Positions 1 through 4,636 of a stretch of DNA of 5,732 bases are shown here, piece by piece; position 1 is the stretch's first letter; every line of letters begins with the position of its first letter. The stretch covers positions 1 to 5,732 of the forward strand of contig DVHY01000099.1 of assembly GCA_018711755.1 (NCBI GenBank), written 5' to 3'. The DNA is from Candidatus Limivicinus faecipullorum. Its GTDB lineage: Bacteria; Bacillota; Clostridia; Oscillospirales; Oscillospiraceae. The notes under the pieces were generated by a model. The model was not told where the DNA came from, did no database searches, and saw only the letters and a program-made list of their open reading frames with translations. The position numbers were made by a program, and so were the translations under genes.

Positions 1-19
1 AATTTTTTATAGGGATATT

Positions 20-25
20 AGGAGG
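20..25 (+). promoter_or_regulatory. Ribosome-binding site AGGAGG of the SPFH gene
   Basis: A perfect AGGAGG lies 7 nt before the ATG at 33. An in-frame TTG at 27 also opens the frame but is only 1 nt from the motif, so it is too close to be used. The site therefore fixes the start at 33. No promoter can be seen in the 19 nt upstream; it must lie outside the window or the gene is an operon member. Confidence 0.9.
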
Positions 26-32
26 ATTGAAC

Positions 33-932
33 ATGCAATACGTTCTCATTGCGCTGATCCTGGTTATCGTAATCATTCTCATCCGCTGCATACGCATTGT
101 CCAGCAGGCAAAAGCCTATGTCATCGAGTTCCTTGGCGCCTATAAGACCACCTGGACCGTGGGCATCCACTTCAAGCTCCCCTTTGTGGAGCGGGTGGCC
201 AAGATAGTCTCCCTGAAAGAGCAGGTGGCGGACTTCCCGCCCCAGCCCGTTATCACCAAAGATAACGTCACCATGCAGATAGACACCGTTGTGTACTTCC
301 AGATAACCGACCCCAAGCTCTATACCTACGGCATCGAGCAGCCCCTGGTGGCCATTGAGAACCTGTCAGCCACCACCCTGCGTAACATCATAGGCGACCT
401 GGAGCTGGACCAGTGCCTCACCAGCCGAGACATTATCAATACCAAGATGCGCACTATCCTGGACGAAGCTACCGACCCCTGGGGCATCAAGGTCAACCGC
501 GTTGAGCTGAAGAACATCCTGCCTCCCAAGGAAATCCAGAACGCCATGGAGAAGCAGATGAAGGCCGAGCGTGAACGCCGTGAGGCCATACTCCGGGCCG
601 AAGGCGAAAAGCGGGCCGCCATCCTGGAGGCCGAAGGCGAGAAGGAATCCGCCATACTCAGAGCCGACGCCATGAAGCAGCAGCAGATACTGGAGGCCGA
701 AGGTCAGGCCGAGGCCATACTGAAGGTCCAGACCGCTACCGCCGAAGGTATACGCCTGATAAACGAGGCCGCGCCCTCCGAGGCCGTGGTGAAGCTGAAG
801 GCCCTGGAGGCTTTCTCCGCCGCCGCCAACGGCAAGGCCACCAAGATAATCATCCCCAGCGAAATCCAGGGTCTGGCCGGCCTGGCCAGCGGAGTGCTGG
901 AGAGCGTCAAGTCCGACGAGCCCGCCAAATAA
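33..932 (+). CDS. SPFH/band-7 (stomatin/prohibitin-like) membrane protein
   Basis: The 299-residue protein starts with a hydrophobic segment (about residues 3-19) that should anchor it in the cytoplasmic membrane. An SPFH/band-7 domain follows (about 22-185), recognisable by stretches such as PPQPVITKDNV (69-79), TLRNIIGDLELDQ (115-127) and VNRVELKNILPP (154-165). Next comes a highly charged Ala/Glu-rich coiled coil (about 165-235) with four 11-residue repeats, then a short C-terminal region. The length and layout match bacterial QmcA/stomatin-type proteins, which form oligomeric scaffolds in membrane microdomains and often work with membrane proteases or NfeD proteins. No NfeD gene is visible; one could lie upstream of the window edge. 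The exact role cannot be read from sequence. A strong terminator follows directly. The start is fixed by the AGGAGG at 20-25. Family assignment is secure, biological role is not. Confidence 0.93.
   Translation: MQYVLIALILVIVIILIRCIRIVQQAKAYVIEFLGAYKTTWTVGIHFKLPFVERVAKIVSLKEQVADFPPQPVITKDNVTMQIDTVVYFQITDPKLYTYGIEQPLVAIENLSATTLRNIIGDLELDQCLTSRDIINTKMRTILDEATDPWGIKVNRVELKNILPPKEIQNAMEKQMKAERERREAILRAEGEKRAAILEAEGEKESAILRADAMKQQQILEAEGQAEAILKVQTATAEGIRLINEAAPSEAVVKLKALEAFSAAANGKATKIIIPSEIQGLAGLASGVLESVKSDEPAK
585..716 (+). repeat. Four 33-bp (11-residue) coiled-coil repeats inside the SPFH gene
   Basis: Residues 185-228 divide into four 11-residue units: AILRAEGEKRA, AILEAEGEKES, AILRADAMKQQ and QILEAEGQAEA. 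This hendecad spacing is what a coiled coil with little or right-handed twist needs, and fits the long helical stalk of SPFH assemblies. The nucleotide copies have drifted, especially at third positions, so this is old protein-level repetition, not a recent DNA expansion. Confidence 0.8.
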
Positions 933-956
933 GCGGAGCTGCGGCAACAGCGGTTC

Positions 957-987
957 AAGACCGGCGGCAATATCCCGCCGGTCTTTT
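957..987 (+). terminator. Intrinsic terminator after the SPFH gene
   Basis: An 11-bp perfect stem (AAGACCGGCGG at 957-967 with CCGCCGGTCTT at 975-985) encloses a 7-nt loop and runs into a T-tract at 984-987. It sits 24 nt after the SPFH stop codon. The stem is GC-rich and uninterrupted, so termination should be efficient, although the T-run is only four long. Confidence 0.85.
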
Positions 988-1013
988 GACGAAATGAAGA
1001 GAGGGGATTTGAT

Positions 1014-2288
1014 ATGAGCCTTGCCCAAGATTTTCTTGTAAAACACCGCATGGAGCCCCAGCGCATCGTCCCGGCTGAGCTGGCCGATGCAATGACGGAG
1101 GACATGCGCAGGGGCCTGAAAGGGGAGAAGAGCTCCCTGCCCATGATAGCTACATACCTGAGCAACGACGGCACGGTACCCAGCGGGGCCTGCGCCGCAG
1201 TCATCGACGCCGGAGGCACCAACTTCCGCAGCGCCCTGGTGCGCTTTACCGGGGAGGGCTATCAGGTGGAGGACCTGGGCCGCTGGAAAATGCCCGGCGT
1301 GGACGAGCCCTGCACCTGGGATGACTTTATCGCTTTCACCGCCGACCATATCCAGCACCTGCTGGACAGGACGGAGGTCATCGGCTTCTGCTTTTCCTAC
1401 AATGCGGAGATCACCCCGGACATGGACGGCAGGGTGAAGCGCATCGACAAGGAAGTGATAATAAAAGGCTGCGAGGGGCAGCTGGTGGCCGCCTCCCTGA
1501 AGGAGGAGCTCCGCCGCCGTGGCATTGAGGGAAAGAAGATCGTCATACTCAACGACACTGCCGCCGCCCTGCTTGGCGGCGCCGTGACTTTGGACAAGAG
1601 CGCCTACAGCGGCTTTATCGGCCAGATAAGCGGCACCGGCACCAACACCTGCACCTCCGTGCCCAGAGAGATGATAGAAAAGCTGGGGCTGAAGGGCAGC
1701 CGGGGCATGCTGGTGAATCTGGAGTCCGGCATGTACGACGGCATTGAGAGCGGAGACTTCGACCTGCTGCTGGACAGAGAGAGCAACAACCCGGGGGACA
1801 AGGACTTTGAGAAGAAGACCGCCGGGGTCTACCTGGGTGAGCTGTGCCGTCTGATGCTGCTCTCGGCAGGGGAGGAGGGCTTTATCAGCCCCGCCAGCCT
1901 GGAAAAAGCCAGGGCCCTGGGACATATAGACTCGTCGGTGATAGACGCCTGGTCTGCGGGAGAAGGGCTGGATAAGATAGCCGCCTGCCCCGCCGACGCC
2001 GACTTCGTCCGGGAGCTTAGCCTGTCCCTGTTCCAGCGTTCCGCCCGCTGCATGTGCGTAAATCTCTTGGCCATCGCCAGACTTATCAGGGCCGGCAGGG
2101 AGGCGGACCGGCCGGTCTGCGTTTGCGCCGAGGGCTCTCTGGTCCAGCGCAGCCACCATTACCGGCCTGTGTTGGAAAAGCTGCTGGAGACTGAGGGAAG
2201 AGAGAAACTGGGCCTTCACTTCCTGCTGCTGGTAGGCAGCGAGACAACGCTGCCTGGCTCTGCCGCCGCCGCCCTGCTCAACTGCTGA
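1014..2288 (+). CDS. Hexokinase-family (non-ROK) sugar kinase
   Basis: This 424-residue protein matches the length of one hexokinase unit and carries the landmarks of the eukaryotic-type hexokinase fold (PF00349 plus PF03727). These are phosphate-1 DAGGTNFRSALV (65-76), FCFSYNAE (125-132), the catalytic pair N180-D181 in ILNDTAAALLGG, the GTGTN loop (207-211), NLESG (235-239), EKKTAGVYLGE (266-276) and a C-terminal AEGSL (372-376) adenosine-site motif. It should transfer the ATP phosphate to the 6-hydroxyl of a hexose in the cytoplasm. The main sugar-contacting polar residues of human hexokinase have equivalents here (N180, D181, N211, E237, E266). Two other positions differ: the usual S-F-P is S-Y-N (128-130) and the usual T-K is D145-K146. 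Glucose is therefore likely but not proven as substrate. The ATG follows GAGAGGGG at a suitable distance. The gene probably forms an operon with the dehydrogenase 25 nt downstream. Confidence 0.9.
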   Translation: MSLAQDFLVKHRMEPQRIVPAELADAMTEDMRRGLKGEKSSLPMIATYLSNDGTVPSGACAAVIDAGGTNFRSALVRFTGEGYQVEDLGRWKMPGVDEPCTWDDFIAFTADHIQHLLDRTEVIGFCFSYNAEITPDMDGRVKRIDKEVIIKGCEGQLVAASLKEELRRRGIEGKKIVILNDTAAALLGGAVTLDKSAYSGFIGQISGTGTNTCTSVPREMIEKLGLKGSRGMLVNLESGMYDGIESGDFDLLLDRESNNPGDKDFEKKTAGVYLGELCRLMLLSAGEEGFISPASLEKARALGHIDSSVIDAWSAGEGLDKIAACPADADFVRELSLSLFQRSARCMCVNLLAIARLIRAGREADRPVCVCAEGSLVQRSHHYRPVLEKLLETEGREKLGLHFLLLVGSETTLPGSAAAALLNC

Positions 2289-2300
2289 AAAAATTTTTAA

Positions 2301-2306
2301 TGAGGT
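2301..2306 (+). promoter_or_regulatory. Ribosome-binding site TGAGGT of the dehydrogenase gene
   Basis: TGAGGT sits 7 nt before the ATG at 2314, in an AT-rich 25-nt gap after the kinase stop codon. The gap also holds an A-run followed by a T-run (about 2288-2300). It has no GC-rich stem, so it is not a terminator, and no promoter is visible. The spacing favours co-transcription with the kinase. Confidence 0.75.
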
Positions 2307-2313
2307 ATAGAAA

Positions 2314-3273
2314 ATGAAACTGACTGTTATTGACGGTTATACCATGAACCCCGGGGACCTGAGCTGGGAGCAGTATGAGAAGTTCGGAGAGCTCCGGGTC
2401 TTCGACCACTATACCGGGGACGAGGAAGAGGTCATCAGACGCATAGGCGATGCGGAAATAGTCATCGCCAACAAGTCCAAGGTCACCCGCCGGGTGATAG
2501 ACGCCTGCCCCAACATCCGCTTTATCGCCGTACAGGCCACGGGCTACGACCCCATCGACTATGTCTACGCCCGGGAGAAGGGCATACCCGTATCCAACGT
2601 GCCGGCCTACGGCACCGACTCCGTGGCCCAGTTTGCCATCGCCCTGCTGCTGGAGATATGCGGCCACGCCGGCCACCATGACCAGGCGGTACATCAGGGG
2701 AAATGGGCGGCCTGCGGAGACTGGTGCTTCTGGGACTACCCCATGATCGAGCTCTCCGGCAAGACCATGGGCATCATAGGCTTCGGCCGCATCGGCCAGG
2801 CCGTGGGCCGCATCGCCTCCGCCCTGGGCATGAAGGTGCTGGCCTATAACCGCAGCCGCAGCGAGAGCGGAGCAAAGATCGCCCAGTATGTGGAGCTGGA
2901 TGAGCTCCTGGAGCGTGCCGACGTCATTTCCCTCCATTGCCCAGCTTTCCCTGAGACTGTGGGCATAATTAATAAGAACACCATTGCTAAGATGAAGGAT
3001 GGGGTAATACTGATAAACAACAGCCGGGGCGCCCTGGTGGTGGAGCAGGATCTGGCCGAGGCCCTCAACTCCGGCAAGGTGGCCGCCGCCGCGCTGGATG
3101 TGGTGAGCAGCGAACCCATCAGGGAGGATAACCCCCTGCTGAGAGCAAAGAATTGTCTCATTACTCCGCATATCAGCTGGGCCCCCAAGGAGAGCCGCCA
3201 GCGTATCATGGACTGCACGGAAGAGAATATACGCTGTTTCCTGGCGGGAAAGCCCCAGAATGTGGTGAATTAA
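2314..3273 (+). CDS. D-2-hydroxyacid dehydrogenase, glycerate dehydrogenase/hydroxypyruvate reductase type
   Basis: The 319-residue protein has the standard two-domain layout: a split substrate domain (about 1-100 and 290-319) around a Rossmann cofactor domain (about 101-289). The dinucleotide loop is GFGRIG (156-161). The catalytic triad is complete: R238 in NNSRGAL, E267 in SSEP and H286 in TPHISWAP. W289, three residues after the His, is typical of glycerate dehydrogenase/hydroxypyruvate reductase members, which reduce hydroxypyruvate or glyoxylate, or run in reverse on D-glycerate. D-lactate or another 2-keto acid cannot be excluded. The second beta strand of the Rossmann fold ends in YNRS (178-181) instead of the usual acidic residue, which hints at NADPH use. 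Length is normal and no residues are missing. It is probably co-transcribed with the upstream sugar kinase. No terminator is seen after it, so some readthrough into the next gene is possible. Confidence 0.92.
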   Translation: MKLTVIDGYTMNPGDLSWEQYEKFGELRVFDHYTGDEEEVIRRIGDAEIVIANKSKVTRRVIDACPNIRFIAVQATGYDPIDYVYAREKGIPVSNVPAYGTDSVAQFAIALLLEICGHAGHHDQAVHQGKWAACGDWCFWDYPMIELSGKTMGIIGFGRIGQAVGRIASALGMKVLAYNRSRSESGAKIAQYVELDELLERADVISLHCPAFPETVGIINKNTIAKMKDGVILINNSRGALVVEQDLAEALNSGKVAAAALDVVSSEPIREDNPLLRAKNCLITPHISWAPKESRQRIMDCTEENIRCFLAGKPQNVVN

Positions 3274-3285
3274 GAACTTTATGTC

Positions 3286-3314
3286 TTGCGCCGGTGGGAC
3301 TCATATGTTATAAT
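3286..3314 (+). promoter_or_regulatory. Promoter with extended -10 for the small membrane-protein gene
   Basis: A perfect -10 TATAAT (3309-3314) is preceded by TGT, giving an extended -10 (TGTTATAAT). A weak -35 TTGCGC (3286-3291, 3 of 6 consensus) lies exactly 17 nt upstream. The extended -10 can make up for the weak -35. Transcription would start near 3321, giving a leader of about 50 nt before the ATG at 3371. Confidence 0.75.
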
Positions 3315-3358
3315 CAGCGGCGTTGCCGGTCAAGCTTCCGGGCCGGAAATATTTTGCT

Positions 3359-3364
3359 TGGAGA
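3359..3364 (+). promoter_or_regulatory. Ribosome-binding site TGGAGA deciding the start at 3371
   Basis: TGGAGA is 6 nt before the ATG at 3371. The frame is also open from a TTG at 3323, but no ribosome-binding site precedes that codon. It would also add a charged 16-residue extension unlike the family, and it lies almost at the predicted transcription start. The ATG is therefore preferred. Confidence 0.8.
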
Positions 3365-3370
3365 ATTTAT

Positions 3371-3850
3371 ATGTTTGAATGGTTAACGGCCACCGACGCC
3401 GGCAGATTTCTGACCACTTTTTTCATTTCCATGCTCCCCATCGTGGAGCTGAGAGCGGGACTGCCCTACGGCATAGCCCTGGGCCTGGATTATCCCCTGG
3501 CCCTCACCGCCGCCCTGGTGGGCAATATGATCCCAGTGCCCTTTATAGTGGTGTACATCCGTAGGATATTTGTGTGGCTCAGAGCCCACTTTGCCAAAAT
3601 GGACAGCTTCATAACCAAGCTGGAGAAAAAAGCCCACCTGAAAGGTGAGACCGTACGTAAATACGGACCCCTGGGCCTGCTCATCTTTGTGGCCATACCT
3701 CTGCCCGGCACCGGTGCCTGGACGGGCGCCCTCATTGCCGCTCTGCTGGATATGCGCCTGAAAAGCGCCGTGCCCAGCATCTTCATGGGAGTCTGCATCG
3801 CCGCAACGATAATGACCCTCCTCACCTTCGGCGTCATCCATATCGTATGA
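3371..3850 (+). CDS. COG2426/PF06695 'small multidrug export' family membrane protein
   Basis: The 159-residue protein is almost entirely hydrophobic apart from a basic central stretch. Membrane or re-entrant segments lie at about 11-25, 38-63, 100-125 and 134-157. A cytoplasmic-looking loop at 64-98 is rich in Lys and Arg. Two family hallmarks are visible: PIVELRAGLPYG (23-34) and PLPGTGAWTGAL (110-121). These Pro/Gly-rich patches beside charged residues resemble the re-entrant loops of DedA-type proteins, and structural modelling in the literature has linked the two families. The 'multidrug export' label is historical; I know of no firm transport substrate, so function should be treated as unknown. 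The gene has its own promoter and is followed by a strong hairpin, so it is probably monocistronic, with possible readthrough from the dehydrogenase gene. Confidence 0.88.
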   Translation: MFEWLTATDAGRFLTTFFISMLPIVELRAGLPYGIALGLDYPLALTAALVGNMIPVPFIVVYIRRIFVWLRAHFAKMDSFITKLEKKAHLKGETVRKYGPLGLLIFVAIPLPGTGAWTGALIAALLDMRLKSAVPSIFMGVCIAATIMTLLTFGVIHIV

Positions 3851-3887
3851 GCGCCGGGGAGAATTGGAAAAACCGAACAGAAAATCC

Positions 3888-3922
3888 AGGACCCGGAAAG
3901 AGCTATGGCCTTTCCGGGTCCT
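3888..3922 (+). terminator. Strong hairpin, probable terminator after the membrane-protein gene
   Basis: A perfect 13-bp stem pairs AGGACCCGGAAAG (3888-3900) with CTTTCCGGGTCCT (3910-3922) around a 9-nt loop. It begins 38 nt after the stop codon. The sequence after it (GCCGGTTTGC) has only a short T-run, so it may be a weak intrinsic terminator, a 3'-end stabilising structure or a site read from the other strand, where TTTTC follows. Confidence 0.6.
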
Positions 3923-4165
3923 GCCGGTTTGCAAGTAAAATTCCCGCCAGGCTTCCAACCGTGCATTTTGCCCGGGACGAAATACCGGACATCCGAAAAA
4001 CCTGAAGACCCGGCCTTTTCCCTGCGGCTTATGACATTGCCGCCGGTACCTGCCCCATCGCCCCCTGCGGCTGTCCATCCTTGCCGCTGCATATACCGCT
4101 TTCCGCTGACCCCAAGGCGACGGAACATGCACGGGAAATTCGGGGGAATTTTTTTTGAAGAAATA
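3923..4165. other. Non-coding stretch of about 240 nt without recognised genes
   Basis: Between the hairpin and the MarR promoter I see no gene, tRNA, riboswitch or mobile element. The middle is C-rich. The only long forward frame through it (from ATG 3905) starts inside the hairpin loop, reads as a Pro-rich low-complexity peptide and ends inside the MarR promoter, so it is not credible. The last 30 nt turn AT-rich, with AAATTC-GGGG-GAATTT (4136-4151) continuing into a run of T to 4156. Confidence 0.6.
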
Positions 4166-4180
4166 CTTGACTTAGTCAAG
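4166..4180. promoter_or_regulatory. Palindromic operator site 1 (probable MarR-family site)
   Basis: CTTGACTTAGTCAAG is a perfect inverted repeat of 7-bp arms around one central base. Its TTGACT is also the -35 hexamer of the downstream promoter, so a bound dimer would block RNA polymerase. Size and symmetry fit a winged-helix MarR dimer. That the adjacent regulator binds here is inference from position. Confidence 0.85.
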
Positions 4181-4195
4181 CCATGAGAGTATACT
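4167..4195 (+). promoter_or_regulatory. Promoter of the marR-like/oxidoreductase operon
   Basis: A -35 TTGACT (4167-4172) and a -10 TATACT (4190-4195) each match the consensus at 5 of 6 bases and are separated by the ideal 17 nt. Transcription would start near 4202, only about 24 nt before the regulator's ATG. The T-rich tract at 4147-4156 lies about where an UP element would be. Both promoter hexamers are overlapped by palindromes. Confidence 0.85.
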
Positions 4196-4208
4196 TGACT
4201 AAGTCAAG
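4194..4208. promoter_or_regulatory. Palindromic operator site 2 (probable MarR-family site)
   Basis: CTTGACTAAGTCAAG differs from site 1 only at the central base, itself the complement of the one in site 1. Its centre is 28 bp from the other, between two and a half and three helical turns. It overlaps the end of the -10 hexamer and the predicted start point. Two near-identical sites bracketing one promoter indicate repression by two dimers. Confidence 0.85.
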
Positions 4209-4210
4209 CA

Positions 4211-4216
4211 AGGGAG
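4211..4216 (+). promoter_or_regulatory. Ribosome-binding site AGGGAG deciding the regulator start at 4226
   Basis: AGGGAG ends 9 nt before the ATG at 4226. An in-frame TTG at 4217 abuts the motif and cannot be served by it, so the ATG is chosen. Confidence 0.75.
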
Positions 4217-4225
4217 TTGTGTTGT

Positions 4226-4636
4226 ATGTTTCAGACGCTGGCTTTTTATGCCACGGCATTTCACCGGGATTTTGCGGCCTACACCACGGCAAGGCTGCAA
4301 AAGCTGGGGCTGAGCTTTGGGCTGCTGTTTCCCCTGATATATGTGGGCAAGCACCCGGGCTGTTCTCAGGCCCAGCTGACTTCGGCTCTGGGCCTGGACT
4401 GGGGCTATTCCCAGCGGAGCATTACCCGGCTTGTGGATGAGGGCTTCCTGACCCGGGAGAAGTCCGGCAGGGCCTATCGTCTCGGGCTGAGTGCGAGAGG
4501 GGAAGAGGCTTTTGCCCTGAGCCACCAGGTCTTCTTTGACTGGGACAGGGAGAAGCTGGCCTCCCTGGAGCCGGAAGAGCGCCGGCAGCTGCTGGAGCTG
4601 CTGGCAAAGCTGAGAGGAAAGGACAGAGAGAGCTGA
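4226..4636 (+). CDS. MarR-family winged-helix transcriptional regulator
   Basis: The 136-residue protein has the usual size and all-helical plan of MarR regulators. Dimerisation helices lie at the N-terminus (about 5-40). A winged helix-turn-helix follows (about 44-95): the first helix begins at SQAQLTSALGLD (47-58), the recognition helix is about YSQRSITRLVDEG (61-73), and the wing carries REKSGRAYRLGLSARG (77-92). A C-terminal helix pair (about 93-131) completes the dimer interface. Such proteins repress their targets until a small molecule or oxidant releases them. The only cysteine is C46, not at the N-terminal position of the peroxide-sensing Cys in OhrR, so OhrR-like sensing is not supported. 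Two palindromes in its own promoter suggest autorepression. Its stop overlaps the next start (TGATG), so the downstream oxidoreductase is the likely regulated enzyme. The inducer is unknown. Confidence 0.88.
   Translation: MFQTLAFYATAFHRDFAAYTTARLQKLGLSFGLLFPLIYVGKHPGCSQAQLTSALGLDWGYSQRSITRLVDEGFLTREKSGRAYRLGLSARGEEAFALSHQVFFDWDREKLASLEPEERRQLLELLAKLRGKDRES

Noticed and set aside
986..1015. TTGACG at 986-991 as a -35 for the kinase gene
   Set aside because: At 16-18 nt spacing the only candidate -10 hexamers are poor (for example TTGATA or TGATAT) and overlap the start codon, so the transcript would begin inside the gene.
366..2219. 617-codon open frame on the minus strand spanning the SPFH and kinase genes
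   Set aside because: It is antisense to two clearly recognised genes and crosses their terminator. The product is a compositionally odd His/Gly/Ala-rich sequence with no domain. The openness comes from GC-rich codons on the + strand.
2278..3171. 297-codon minus-strand frame antisense to the dehydrogenase
   Set aside because: The + strand frame has a full catalytic triad and Rossmann motif; the antisense product has no recognisable motif.
3383..4179. Two overlapping minus-strand frames (ending at 3383 and 3490) across the membrane-protein gene and the gap
   Set aside because: They overlap each other, run antisense to a recognised membrane protein and give low-complexity products. I found no -10/-35 pair for leftward transcription from the palindromes.
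3905..4186. 93-codon + strand frame in the intergenic gap
   Set aside because: Its start lies inside the hairpin loop, its end overlaps the -35 and operator of the next promoter, and the product is Pro-rich with no recognisable family.
4179..4207. Divergent promoter using the palindromes as -35 on the minus strand
   Set aside because: The palindromes give TTGACT on both strands, but no reasonable -10 lies 16-18 nt away leftward and no leftward gene follows.
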